DNA of 64,000 bases, taken from NCBI GenBank assembly GCA_013001975.1, contig JABDKX010000140.1:1-64000 (forward strand). Reading direction: 5' to 3'. The position numbers and the translations under genes are program-made. This document shows, piece after piece, positions 25,630 to 35,374 of this stretch. Source of the DNA: Saprospiraceae bacterium. Lineage in GTDB: Bacteria > Bacteroidota > Bacteroidia > Chitinophagales > Saprospiraceae. The notes beneath the pieces were generated by a model that saw only the letters and a program-made list of their open reading frames with translations, was not told the origin of the DNA and made no database searches. How positions within the stretch are numbered: the first letter of the stretch is position 1; each line of letters starts with the position of its first letter.

Positions 25630-26970
25630 ATGTTGACTTTAATTTTAGCATTTCTCATAGCTGTAATTCTTCTGTTAATATTAATTTTAAAATTTAAAAT
25701 TCCTGCTTTTATTGCCTTACTGATTGCCAGTATTACTGCTGGATTAATTGGAGGCATTGAGCCTTTAGCTCTAATTGATACCATACAAAAAGGGATGGGA
25801 GGCACTTTGGGATTCGTAGCCACAGTTGTTGGACTAGGCGCCATTTTTGGTGCCATATTAGAATATTCAGGTGGTGCACAAAGCATTGTTAATTTCCTTC
25901 TTACTAAATCAGGAGAAAAGCGAGCACCTATAGCCATTGCGATAGCTGGCTTTATCATAGCCATTCCTGTTTTTTTTGATGTCGCGTTTATAATAATAAT
26001 TCCAGTGATTTATTCGATTCAAAGAAAGACTAAAAAATCACTTCTTCTTTATGCAATTCCGCTTTTAACAGGATTGGCAATAACGCATGCTTTTATTCCA
26101 CCAACCCCAGGACCAGTGGCCGTTGCTGAAATAATTAATGTCGAACTTGGCATGGTGATAATTGTAGGATTGATATGTGGCATTCCTACACTCATATTAT
26201 CTGGATTGGTTTTCGGAAAATACATTGCTAGTAAAATATACATCGAAGCACCACCAGAAAATAAGAACCAGATCAATTTTGAGAATGACAAACCGATTCC
26301 TTTTTATTCTGTTCTTACCATTATTCTTGTACCCATTTTTCTTATTGTACTCAGCACATTGGTAACAAGTGAAATAATTAATGTTAATAGTAATCCAGCA
26401 TTGAAGTCTTTTTTGCAGTTAATAGGACATCCATTTATCGCACTCATTATAGCCAACTTATTGGCTTGGTATTTCTTAGGCATAAAAAGAGACTACTCAA
26501 AAAATGAATTAAATAAAATTACAGCGAAATCACTTGCTCCAGCAGGAACAATAATTCTTTTAACAGGAGCTGGCGGTGTATTCAAACAAGTTCTGGTTGA
26601 TACAGGTGCTGGAAGTATGTTTGCTGAGTCCATGTCAAACATTGGATTTCCAGTTTTACTTTTTGCCTTTCTTGCAGCATGCGCCATCAGATTAATTCAA
26701 GGATCTGCAACTGTAGCCATGATAACAGCAGCGGGATTGGTGGCTCCATTACTAAACATAGATTCTATGTCATCTTGGTTTTTAGCATGCGTTGTTATTG
26801 CTATTGCTTCTGGCTCTTCAATTTTATCACATGTTAATGACAGTGGTTTTTGGCTCGTCAATCAATATTTAGGTATGGATGAAAAAGACACCTTCAAATC
26901 CTGGTCAGTCATGACCGTCATTTTAGCATTGACAGGGTTCGGTATGGCTTCCATTTTATCATTATTCTAA
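25630..26970 (+). CDS. gntP: GntP-family gluconate:H+ symporter
   Basis: The 446-residue protein is almost entirely hydrophobic, with about 12 to 14 membrane helices. It shows GntP hallmarks such as GAIFGAILEYSGGAQSI, AFIPPTPGPVAVAEI and RLIQGSATVAMITAAG, and SSILSHVNDSGFWLVNQYLGM near the C-terminus. It imports gluconate across the inner membrane. Adjacent gntK and gnd complete uptake, phosphorylation and oxidation. No transcription regulator for the cluster is visible in the window. Confidence 0.94.
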   Translation: MLTLILAFLIAVILLLILILKFKIPAFIALLIASITAGLIGGIEPLALIDTIQKGMGGTLGFVATVVGLGAIFGAILEYSGGAQSIVNFLLTKSGEKRAPIAIAIAGFIIAIPVFFDVAFIIIIPVIYSIQRKTKKSLLLYAIPLLTGLAITHAFIPPTPGPVAVAEIINVELGMVIIVGLICGIPTLILSGLVFGKYIASKIYIEAPPENKNQINFENDKPIPFYSVLTIILVPIFLIVLSTLVTSEIINVNSNPALKSFLQLIGHPFIALIIANLLAWYFLGIKRDYSKNELNKITAKSLAPAGTIILLTGAGGVFKQVLVDTGAGSMFAESMSNIGFPVLLFAFLAACAIRLIQGSATVAMITAAGLVAPLLNIDSMSSWFLACVVIAIASGSSILSHVNDSGFWLVNQYLGMDEKDTFKSWSVMTVILALTGFGMASILSLF

Positions 26971-27096
26971 AATAACTTTTAAATAAAAAGTAGGACGAAC
27001 AAACTTGATAAATAATATAATCTACATTTTAACAAGAATTGTCGATATTCCTCCCCTTTCAGCGCAACTTTACTTTACTTGCAATAAACATTAAAC

Positions 27097-27477
27097 ATGG
27101 AAGGTCAAAAAACATTAGGATTAAGAACTTGTATTTACAAAGTTCCTAATCTCGAAGAAGCAAAACAATGGTATACCAAGGCATTTAATCAAACACCATA
27201 CTTTGATGAACCATTCTATATAGGGTTTAACATTGCAGGTTACGAATTAGGATTACTTCTTGAAGAAGCCACTAATGATAAAAAAACAAAAAACGTATTA
27301 ACCTATTGGGGGGTTGAAGACATTGACCAAATTTATAATCATTTTTTATCCTGTGATGCAAAGGCATTTGAAGCACCAAATAATGTTGGCGGAGACATTA
27401 TGGTAGCAGGAGTCGAAGATCCGTGGGGAAATCTGATCGGCCTTATTTATAATCCCCATTTTACTTTAGCAAAGTAG
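27097..27477 (+). CDS. VOC (glyoxalase/bleomycin resistance) fold protein
   Basis: The 126-residue protein has the strand-helix-strand repeat of the vicinal oxygen chelate fold: TCIYKVPNLEEAKQWYTKAF at the start and VAGVEDPWGNLIGLIYNP at the end, which is the common D-P-x-G-N strand pair. Candidate metal ligands are not fully visible, so a binding or resistance role is as possible as an enzyme activity. It starts 126 bases after the permease and 5 bases before the membrane protein gene. Confidence 0.82.
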   Translation: MEGQKTLGLRTCIYKVPNLEEAKQWYTKAFNQTPYFDEPFYIGFNIAGYELGLLLEEATNDKKTKNVLTYWGVEDIDQIYNHFLSCDAKAFEAPNNVGGDIMVAGVEDPWGNLIGLIYNPHFTLAK

Positions 27478-27482
27478 ATCTC

Positions 27483-28409
27483 ATGGTTTTTTATTGGACA
27501 TTGCAATTAGAAAGATTTAAGAGAATCTTGAAATATCTTGGCATTAATCCTCTTGCCTTTTTTATCCTATCGCCACCTCTTCTGTTCATCCTGGTAAAAG
27601 CAGTTTATCTTCAATCAGAATATGCTTCATTAATAATCTCCGGCTTAGCTATTTACCTATTTGTAGTTCTAGCTGACAATAATCGAAATGCTTTTCTAAA
27701 GCAACATTTTGGAAAAATAAACCTTTACAAAATAAGGGTTTTTGAAAATATTATCATTTCAATTCCAATCTCATTAATGATGCTGATAAATGAAATTTCA
27801 ACAAGCGCTATCATACCCATCTTAGCAGGTTTCTTTTTTTCATTCTTTGATATTAATACTCAAGGTTCAATCAAAATACCAACACCATTTGGTAAGTCAC
27901 CTTTTGAATTTACCAGTGGCTTCAGACAATATATTCTGTTGTTTATTTTTGAATACGTCCTGTTTGCAATTGGATTAATCGTTGACAATTACAATTTGGC
28001 ATTGGTATGCATGGGCAGCATGTTTTTTATTATTATTCACTTTTATAGATTCAGTGAAACTTACTTCTTTGTTTGGGCTCACGACAAATCAAATCATCAA
28101 TTCTTAAAAACCAAAATAATGACAGGCATAAAATATGCATTCATTATCATTCTTCCCGCATTAATTACATTACTATTTTGCTATCCTCATTTTATTTTCA
28201 TTACCAGTTTAGTGCTGGCATGGGGGTTTGCAATTGTCATAATGTCCATTTTATTTAAGTATGCTTTTTATCCAAGAACAAATAATATTGTTACATACTT
28301 AATTTATTTCGGAAGTATGTTTTTACCATTTCTCATGATTATCACAATTCCATTTTATACTAAAAAATCATTGATGAATCTTAAACTTTTATTAAATGAT
28401 AGAAATTAA
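27483..28409 (+). CDS. ABC-2-type integral membrane protein (transporter permease partner)
   Basis: No sequence motif identifies the family, but the 308 residues contain six or more strong hydrophobic segments, starting at about residues 22-45 and ending with IYFGSMFLPFLMIITIPFY. The gene overlaps the following ABC ATPase gene by 14 bases. Position, overlap and topology together make it the membrane partner of that ATPase. The substrate is unknown. Confidence 0.7.
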   Translation: MVFYWTLQLERFKRILKYLGINPLAFFILSPPLLFILVKAVYLQSEYASLIISGLAIYLFVVLADNNRNAFLKQHFGKINLYKIRVFENIIISIPISLMMLINEISTSAIIPILAGFFFSFFDINTQGSIKIPTPFGKSPFEFTSGFRQYILLFIFEYVLFAIGLIVDNYNLALVCMGSMFFIIIHFYRFSETYFFVWAHDKSNHQFLKTKIMTGIKYAFIIILPALITLLFCYPHFIFITSLVLAWGFAIVIMSILFKYAFYPRTNNIVTYLIYFGSMFLPFLMIITIPFYTKKSLMNLKLLLNDRN

Positions 28410-29067
28410 AAATCTTCGTAAAACATATGGTGCAAACATAGTTTTGAATGACATTGATCTGACATTTAAACCTTCCAAATTAATAGGTTTAGTTGGTAAA
28501 AATGGAGCTGGAAAAACAACGCTTTTTAAATGTGTTTCAGGATTAGAAACTTATGATGGCGTAATACATTTAAAACCTAAAGAATCAATTCATAAGATTG
28601 GTTACCTGCCAACCAATCCTTATATTATGTCGAGAATTACTGGTCAAGAATATCTTCAACTTCTATGTAATGCAAGAAACAAATCATTGCCCAAAAAAGG
28701 AGCTAACATTTTCAATTTACCTTTAGATGAGTACGCTGAAAACTACTCAACTGGCATGTTAAAAAAACTCGCATTAACAGGAATACTATTACAAGGCAAT
28801 GCGATATTTTTACTTGATGAGCCTTTCAACGGATTAGATTTAGAGTCTAATATCAAGGTTAATTTGATTTTAGAAAAATTAAAAGCAAAAAATAAAACCA
28901 TTATTATCTCATCTCATATTTTGGATAGTCTTTTTAAGATATGCGACGAAATAAACTTATTAGTAAACGGTAAAATTGAACGCTTCAATCAAGGAGATGG
29001 CTACTCCAAGATTGAAGATGTTTTAGCTGATTCTAATTTTAAACAAAACTTAGATTCTATTCTTTAA
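28396..29067 (+). CDS. ABC transporter ATP-binding protein
   Basis: Walker A (GKNGAGKTT, residues about 35-43), signature (YSTGMLKKL, a variant of LSGGQ with the core S-x-G-M of export-type ATPases), Walker B (AIFLLDEP), D-loop (FNGLDLE) and switch His (SSHILD) are all present. The Q-loop Gln is replaced in YLPTNP. With 223 residues it is a stand-alone ATPase of the ABC-2 exporter type and should pair with the upstream membrane protein. The stop overlaps the end of the convergent catalase gene by 4 bases, so the two transcription units meet in a very tight arrangement. Confidence 0.92.
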   Translation: MIEIKNLRKTYGANIVLNDIDLTFKPSKLIGLVGKNGAGKTTLFKCVSGLETYDGVIHLKPKESIHKIGYLPTNPYIMSRITGQEYLQLLCNARNKSLPKKGANIFNLPLDEYAENYSTGMLKKLALTGILLQGNAIFLLDEPFNGLDLESNIKVNLILEKLKAKNKTIIISSHILDSLFKICDEINLLVNGKIERFNQGDGYSKIEDVLADSNFKQNLDSIL

Positions 29068-30107
29068 TCAAAGTTTTTCCAAGTAGTAGGTTCTTTTGAA
29101 ACTTCGTTATTTCGCTTATGCCTAAATTTCGACATTGTACTATAAATAGCCTTTCTGCCTCGATTAATACCACCTAACGGTCTGTGCTCTGGTAATGAAT
29201 GCCAAGGTGTAAATGAAAGTTGATCACCATAAAGTTGCTGAGCAGGTGTATCAAAAACCTGTTTCATTATTTTAACTGTAGCTACTTTAATAAAAGGCGA
29301 TTTATTCTTATCCCAGATTACTCTTGGATCTTCGATTGGCATTGTCTTAGCATCGACTTGCAATTGAATACAAAAATCAAAATAGACATCTCCCTTTGAT
29401 AAATTCTCAACCATTCTTTCCCTCAAATAATTATCAGAAATATCATCTCCTGTCGGTATTGTAGCTGTTGGTTTTTGTTTCGGTATTAAAGCATACTTAA
29501 CCGCCCTGTCTCCATAAAGATAAGGCGTTGTGCTTCCCCAAGGAATTTGAAACAAATTAGATACTTGAATATTAATGCCTGTAAATAATTTGAAGAGCTT
29601 TAAATGTGTTGCAAAATATAGAATAGCTTTTAACTTGCCGCCATTCACAGCTTTAAGCAATCTGGCAAAACCTGCCACATCTTTAGTTACAAAATGGTCA
29701 GTACTCATGAAAACGAAATCTTGAGTCGTTGCATTCAATTCATCTTCCAATAATTTAGTGCCTGGGACGCCCATAAGCTTAATGGCAAGACCTCTAGAAT
29801 CTTTGCTTATATCTGGACTTCCGCCGCCATTAAGATTAGAAAGTCTGATCCATGATTTATACGTTTCAGGCTTTGCAAATAAACCAACTTTTAATTCTGG
29901 TGCAATATTATCAGAAACTGTAAATTCTGCTTTTACTAATCCATGTTGCTTTGGATGCGCATCTCTTCTTGTTCGCTTAGGTGGTGGATAATCTTTTTCC
30001 AACCGTTCTTTTAGGAGTCCAATTATTTTATCTATAGCTTCTTTTTCTCCTTTTGGGGGATACTCTGTTGCCAATAATGGATCTCCATTAAGTACTTCGT
30101 CTGCCAT
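29064..30107 (-). CDS. Catalase-like heme protein (SrpA-type family)
   Basis: The 347-residue protein fits the short catalase-family proteins: RDAHPKQHGLVKAEFTV carries the distal His, WIRLSNLNGGGSPDISKDSRGLAIKLMGV and TQDFVFMSTDHF are conserved catalase blocks, and GGINRGRKAIYSTMSKFRHK carries the proximal R-x-x-x-Y heme ligand pattern. No signal peptide is visible. It is followed 43 bases upstream in the genome (downstream neighbour on the same strand being the 5' gene) by a diheme cytochrome gene, a pairing that suggests peroxide handling. Activity as true catalase is not certain, since family members are often peroxidases or lipid-hydroperoxide enzymes. Confidence 0.85.
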   Translation of the reverse strand: MADEVLNGDPLLATEYPPKGEKEAIDKIIGLLKERLEKDYPPPKRTRRDAHPKQHGLVKAEFTVSDNIAPELKVGLFAKPETYKSWIRLSNLNGGGSPDISKDSRGLAIKLMGVPGTKLLEDELNATTQDFVFMSTDHFVTKDVAGFARLLKAVNGGKLKAILYFATHLKLFKLFTGINIQVSNLFQIPWGSTTPYLYGDRAVKYALIPKQKPTATIPTGDDISDNYLRERMVENLSKGDVYFDFCIQLQVDAKTMPIEDPRVIWDKNKSPFIKVATVKIMKQVFDTPAQQLYGDQLSFTPWHSLPEHRPLGGINRGRKAIYSTMSKFRHKRNNEVSKEPTTWKNFD

Positions 30108-30149
30108 ATTTTGAGCTGTAATATTTAAATCTGGAATACCCGATGACCT

Positions 30150-31982
30150 TCACAAGGTCTTCATGTACTCAATCAACGCCCATTTATCATCATCACTTAA
30201 GTCGGTCCCGTAACCATGACCTAAATTAGAATTACCTTTCATGATTGCACCATTATTCATTACTTTGAATCGTGATTTTCCACTTGATGTGTCGAAACCT
30301 ACATTCTCTGGATCAAACTCATATGAACCAACCCAGAATTTTTTTACTCTATCTTTAGGTTTCTGAAGAAGCTGCCATAAGTTAGGTACTGAGCCATTAT
30401 GCAAGTAAGGTGCTGTAGCCCAAATTCCATTCAATGGTCTCGCTTTGTAAACCAAACTGTCAAGATCAAGGCCCTCTGGATTATTTTCATTGACTTCATA
30501 AACTCGAGAAACAATATCATCGTCATTTCTACTTTCAGCTATCGAGTCCAAAGTTTCCTGATGCTCTTTAACATAATCTTTCCATGATGCCGTTTCTTTA
30601 ATTCCAGCTGTTTCAAATCCAGCTTCTAAAGCTTTTATTGGATTCTTTAACGCCAATCCAACAACACCATTTAATGAAATATTTAATGAACGTGTCGTAG
30701 GTCCAAATTTTTCACCTACAACAATGTCGGCTTTAAATCCTTCTAATATTAATGTTTTAGATTCATGGTTTTCTATTTCCCATGCTGTATATGGGTCAGT
30801 ACCAACATTTACTAAAGGAGTTTTAGTCGCTTTATAATGATTCCCCTCATCAGCTCTATGAATCACCTGGTGGCAACCCTGGCAATTACTACTAAATATC
30901 TCAGATCCCCTTTCTGCTTTTGCAGCATCAATTTTAGGTAAAATATTTTCTGGCCATTCCGGAGATCTCAATATTTTGACATAACCTTCCAAAGCACCTA
31001 AGCCATGAAAGTCCACTGTTGAACTGTAAGTATGATCTTTCCCAAATAACTTACTTATAAATCCAGCTTCTTTAATTTCTAATCCTCCAAAAACACCAAC
31101 GACTTCTCCCATATTTCTGATAACTGGACCTACTAGCGGTGTATTAGGTGCTGAAGCATTCCATTGGACAACATCTGATTGATGTGTTCCCCATAAAAAT
31201 GGATATGACACAGGTGCTGTAGGTGGGTTTCCATTTGACAAATCTCCTAATCCAAATGCAGCACCAGCATTTTCTATATTTCCAAAGGCATCCAATCTTG
31301 CCCAACTTGTGAAGTCTTCTGGATAATCATCAGGTAACGCATTGACATCTCTTCTTTGTCCTGCAGCAATTGCCGTTGCCAATAAATCACTTTGTAATTT
31401 AGCTTTGGTTTTTGCGTTATAACTACCCCCTAAAACTCTTCTAGCAAATCTTTCAAATTTGTCCGGTTCACTATGTGTCTTATTTAATGCATCAACTATA
31501 TTATCCCAAAAAAGAACAAAGTTAGCTAAGGTTGGTGCACCATCAATAAGCATATTTTTTCCCCTATAGCTTATTTGATTAGTATGACAAGCAGCACAGG
31601 TCAATCCCATATAAGAATCCTTAGCTGATTTTGCTCTGGTCATGGCAAAACCGATTGGCAATCCAGAAGGATTATCCTTTGAGGTTTTCATAGGAAGATA
31701 TCCTAAGTGTGACATAAAGTATGAGTCCCTAAAAAACTTTTTATTGTCTGGTTGTTCTAACCATGTAAACCAATCATAAGGCATAATTTGAGATCCTTGG
31801 CTCGTAAACCAAAATTTATTTTTAGTTGCAGGATCCCAGGCTTGATCTAAATCAATGCGATCTGGCACTGGTCCGACTTCTGAAACATACCTAACATCAG
31901 GAGGCAATATGAGCGCATCATTAATTGAACAAGCAATGCCTATAATGCCTAAAACAAATGTCATTAAAATTACTTTTTTCAT
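30150..31982 (-). CDS. Diheme cytochrome c peroxidase-like lipoprotein
   Basis: Two covalent heme sites CAACH and CQGCH are visible, and the late segment YKARPLNGIWATAPYLHNGSVPNLW is characteristic of the diheme peroxidase-like group. The start is placed at the ATG at 31982, which begins MKKVILMTFVLGIIGIACS, a lipoprotein signal with its Cys near residue 19. A longer frame would add 13 residues before it without function. The protein is probably anchored outside the inner membrane and takes electrons from the respiratory chain. The catalase-like gene downstream is likely in the same operon. Confidence 0.88.
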   Translation of the reverse strand: MKKVILMTFVLGIIGIACSINDALILPPDVRYVSEVGPVPDRIDLDQAWDPATKNKFWFTSQGSQIMPYDWFTWLEQPDNKKFFRDSYFMSHLGYLPMKTSKDNPSGLPIGFAMTRAKSAKDSYMGLTCAACHTNQISYRGKNMLIDGAPTLANFVLFWDNIVDALNKTHSEPDKFERFARRVLGGSYNAKTKAKLQSDLLATAIAAGQRRDVNALPDDYPEDFTSWARLDAFGNIENAGAAFGLGDLSNGNPPTAPVSYPFLWGTHQSDVVQWNASAPNTPLVGPVIRNMGEVVGVFGGLEIKEAGFISKLFGKDHTYSSTVDFHGLGALEGYVKILRSPEWPENILPKIDAAKAERGSEIFSSNCQGCHQVIHRADEGNHYKATKTPLVNVGTDPYTAWEIENHESKTLILEGFKADIVVGEKFGPTTRSLNISLNGVVGLALKNPIKALEAGFETAGIKETASWKDYVKEHQETLDSIAESRNDDDIVSRVYEVNENNPEGLDLDSLVYKARPLNGIWATAPYLHNGSVPNLWQLLQKPKDRVKKFWVGSYEFDPENVGFDTSSGKSRFKVMNNGAIMKGNSNLGHGYGTDLSDDDKWALIEYMKTL

Positions 31983-32369
31983 AGTGTTACAATGGTTGTT
32001 ATTAACACCCACACAATACAATGCTTAAGCACCAAAGTGAGGTTGCTAAAGAGGTATTCAAATTGAATTTAGAGTTTAATTAACCAATTATAATTAAGAT
32101 GTTTTAGGGTTACATTGGCAATTAAATTGAAACAATATCAATATAAATAATAATTTTTATTCTAACTAAGATTTCATCTCCAGACTTATCATTCAGCTTA
32201 ATTTCAGGTATTTATACCTGCTTTTATTTCGGAGAAGGTACTCATATTGAATCATTAAATCATTAATTCTTCGAATACCCTCGTTTAACGGAAAATTACA
32301 CCCGTTTATCTTTTTAACCTTATTCTTTTGTTAGCTAGTAGATATCTTTAAGGTACAAAAAGAATTATA
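31983..32369. other. Intergenic region between divergent diheme cytochrome and outer-membrane barrel genes
   Basis: About 387 bases without a coding frame that serve both divergent promoters. The clearest element is an inverted repeat at 32205-32220. A TATCTTTA near 32342 resembles the Bacteroidota -7 element for the outer-membrane gene. The rest is AT-rich. Confidence 0.55.
32205..32220. promoter_or_regulatory. Inverted repeat, possible operator or terminator
   Basis: CAGGTAT at 32205-32211 and ATACCTG at 32214-32220 pair perfectly over 7 bases with a 2-base centre. It is followed by a T-rich stretch. The short centre favours a protein-binding site over an RNA hairpin. It lies about 150 bases upstream of the outer-membrane gene. 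Confidence 0.4.
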
Positions 32370-34766
32370 ATGAAAAACATTGCGCTACCTACCATTTTTA
32401 CAATCTTTTCGCTCTCTCTAATTGCCCAAAACACAATTACTGGAATAGTTACAGAAGATAATGGCAAACCAATATTTTACGCTACCGTTGCTATTTATAA
32501 TGCAAGCGATTCAAGTTTGGTTAAGGCAGAATCTTCAGATGATTCTGGCTATTACATTATAAATAACATTGAAGAAGGAGAATATTATTTAACAGCCAGC
32601 ATGCTCAGCTTCACAGATCAAACAATCAATAATATATCATTTCCTTCGGCTCAAAATAATTATGACTTTATCCTTTCTCAAGACGCTGTCATGATGTCAA
32701 CAGTAGAAATTAAAAGCAAGGTGCCACTATTGGAACAAAGAGCAGATAAACTGATCGTAAATGTGGCTGATAATATGACAAATACAAATGGAAGTCTGTT
32801 AGATGTTATGAAAAAAGTACCTGGAATGTTAGTCGTAAATGATAATTTAAAAATGGCTGGATCTGGCACCCCAACCATTCTTATTAATGGTAAAGGCACT
32901 CAATATATGGATGTCCAATCGCTTCTCAGAGATATGCCAGGTGACAATATCAAGAAAGTAGAAATAATACATCAACCGGGAGCAGAGTATGAAGCATCAG
33001 GAAGTGGACCAATTTTAAATATCATACTTAAGAAAAATGCATTGGTAGGTACCAATGGATCATTAACTTTAGGCGTTGGTAAAGGAGAATTATGGGACTA
33101 TACTTCAGGCTTAAACCTCAGCCACTATGCAGGCAAGCTTAATATATTTGGAGGTCTAGGGTATAGTAAAAACGCTTGGGTTGAAACCCTCTCCCTTACA
33201 AGAAGATTAACCAACATTGCACCTCAAATCGATGGTGTTTATGATCAAGTCAACGACGATAAGGCGACTCCGAAAACATATCGAGGAAATATCAGATTAG
33301 ACTACGATTTAACTGATAAACATCGCTTTGGTCTTGAATCGAGGTACTTCAACAATACCAATGAACGGATCGCTAACAATTTCACTGAAGTAGATTTATA
33401 TGATGCTTCTATACAAGATTATAATTTAATTACAACTAACGACATCGACAGAGGATGGACATATACATCAATTAACCCTTATTACATTTTCGAAATAGAT
33501 ACCTCAGGTCAAAAATTGGAATTAGACGCAAACTTCGCTTCTTATCAACTTGAAGGAGAAAACACCTTAAGTACTGTTAATTCAGTTACAAACAATATGG
33601 ATCAAGAAAGGTACTCCCAACCTGGAGATACTAAAATTTTCGCAGTGTCATTAGATTACGCAAAACCTTTTAATGATGCCTTAGTATTTAAATCAGGACT
33701 TAAATACAGCCACGCTGACTTAGACAATAACTTAATCGCTGAAAACTTTATTGATAACAATTGGGTAAGCAATGATTTACAAAGCAATCATTATTTATTT
33801 GATGAAAAGATCTATGCAGGCTATGGAAAATTACAATACAATAAAGATGTCTGGTCAGGAACATTAGGATTAAGATATGAAAACAGTATGTCAAGAGGTG
33901 AGTCACTCACGATAGATTCAACTTTGAGCAGAGACATTTCAAAATTATTTCCAAGTTTCAGCCTATCAAATAAACTCAACAGCATATTAACAGCAACTGT
34001 GTCATATAGCTACCGTATTGATAGACCACGATACTCGACATTAAATCCATTCGTATATTATTTAGATCCTTTTACATTTGAACAAGGCAATCAAAATTTG
34101 AGACCAGAATTAACACACAGTGGAAAATTTACTTTGAGTTACGAAGGTCAACCTTTCTTTAATATTGAGTATAAAAAATCTAACGATGCTATAGTTGAAG
34201 TGACAAGACAAGAACCAAACTCAGAAGAAGCCTCCAAAACAGATGTCAATTTTGATACGGAGACAACACTCAGCGGAAGTTTATTCTTCCCACTTTCATT
34301 TATTCCTGGACTTGATGGCTATGGTGGTGTGATTGTAGCAAAAAATGCATACAACTCATTTTATGGCGATGGCATTTTTGAAAGATCGCGTTGGTCAACT
34401 ACTGCATTTTTACAAGCACAATTTAAACTTCCAGGTGATATTAATGCAGAAATTGGAGGTTGGTATAATAGCGGAGGTCAAGAAGGCATTTTTAATTCAG
34501 AACATATATATGGTACTAGTTTTGGCATGTCGAAAAAGTTCCTAGATGATAAAGCAAAATTAAGTATTGGTGTAGAAGATTTTGTCAATAGATTTTGGTA
34601 CGCTAGTGTAGACTACGAACAAGATCTTGATTTAGAAGTAAAATGGCAAGCACCAGTTGTAAATATGAGATTTAGTTATAAATTTGGAAACCAACATTTA
34701 AAATCTAAAAGAAAAAAAGCTGGAAGCGCATCTGAAGAAATCAGAAGAGCAAGACAGGATAACTAA
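32370..34766 (+). CDS. TonB-dependent-receptor-like outer membrane beta-barrel protein
   Basis: A signal peptide ending at LIAQ is followed by a carboxypeptidase regulatory-like domain (residues about 20-105, NTITGIVTEDNGKPIFYATVAIYN in short blocks). A plug-like domain at about 115-220 contains GTPTILINGKG and VEIIHQPGAEYEASGSGPILNI. The rest is an Asn/Ser/Tyr-rich beta-barrel with the pattern of the outer-membrane beta-barrel family found beside LytS-type kinases. Length 798 residues is typical. The C-terminus (RKKAGSASEEIRRARQDN) is polar and not a usual Phe-ending barrel strand. The kinase remnant 6 bases downstream suggests a former sensory unit. Confidence 0.85.
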   Translation: MKNIALPTIFTIFSLSLIAQNTITGIVTEDNGKPIFYATVAIYNASDSSLVKAESSDDSGYYIINNIEEGEYYLTASMLSFTDQTINNISFPSAQNNYDFILSQDAVMMSTVEIKSKVPLLEQRADKLIVNVADNMTNTNGSLLDVMKKVPGMLVVNDNLKMAGSGTPTILINGKGTQYMDVQSLLRDMPGDNIKKVEIIHQPGAEYEASGSGPILNIILKKNALVGTNGSLTLGVGKGELWDYTSGLNLSHYAGKLNIFGGLGYSKNAWVETLSLTRRLTNIAPQIDGVYDQVNDDKATPKTYRGNIRLDYDLTDKHRFGLESRYFNNTNERIANNFTEVDLYDASIQDYNLITTNDIDRGWTYTSINPYYIFEIDTSGQKLELDANFASYQLEGENTLSTVNSVTNNMDQERYSQPGDTKIFAVSLDYAKPFNDALVFKSGLKYSHADLDNNLIAENFIDNNWVSNDLQSNHYLFDEKIYAGYGKLQYNKDVWSGTLGLRYENSMSRGESLTIDSTLSRDISKLFPSFSLSNKLNSILTATVSYSYRIDRPRYSTLNPFVYYLDPFTFEQGNQNLRPELTHSGKFTLSYEGQPFFNIEYKKSNDAIVEVTRQEPNSEEASKTDVNFDTETTLSGSLFFPLSFIPGLDGYGGVIVAKNAYNSFYGDGIFERSRWSTTAFLQAQFKLPGDINAEIGGWYNSGGQEGIFNSEHIYGTSFGMSKKFLDDKAKLSIGVEDFVNRFWYASVDYEQDLDLEVKWQAPVVNMRFSYKFGNQHLKSKRKKAGSASEEIRRARQDN

Positions 34767-34771
34767 ATTAA

Positions 34772-35356
34772 ATGAAAATAAAATTCAATAAATCAGATGT
34801 AAAAATACTTGTGTTATTTTACATGGTTGCTATTCCAATTATTTTGTATAGCAGCAATTATGATGCAGGCATTTTTCGTCCGATTGCTGAAACAGCAATA
34901 TACATCCTTTTCAGTCTGATTGCACTTTATGGCATCGTTTACCAGCTTTTCCCCAGGTACTTTCCAAAGAATCAAATCATAAGATTATTTATCTACATCC
35001 TACTATTTATGGCGACGATTGGCTTGATCGAAATTTATTTATATCAAATCGTCAACTCATGGGTTTGGAAAGACCCTTCCCCTTTGAGAATGTTTATGGC
35101 AGGATTGGATTCAACACTTGAAAATGCTGGCATTTTATTAGGCATATTTCTTGGTAAAAAATTCTTTGACACAAAACTAGATTTAGAAAAAAGAGAGAAA
35201 GAAAAAAGAGAAAATGAATTGAGATTATTGAAATCTCAAATAGATCCCCATTTTCTTTTTAAAAACAGATTACATATCAAATTAATTCACAGCGATAATT
35301 CATTTTTAACCAGTTCTGGTAAGACGCCCACATTTAGGCAATGGCTAGAAAAATAA
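34772..35356 (+). pseudogene. Truncated LytS-type sensor histidine kinase
   Basis: Four membrane helices fill residues 10-130, then a coiled coil leads to LKSQIDPHFLF, the phospho-acceptor His block of the LytS/His_kinase family. Immediately after this the sequence departs from the family (KNRLHIKLIHSDNSF), and the frame ends 27 codons later. The ATPase domain and about 130 to 150 residues are missing, and no response regulator gene follows. The tail faintly resembles the middle of a LytTR DNA-binding domain, which would fit a deletion joining kinase and regulator genes, but this is a guess. The next gene starts 52 bases later. Confidence 0.72.
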
Positions 35357-35374
35357 AAGCATTGTAAATAAATG

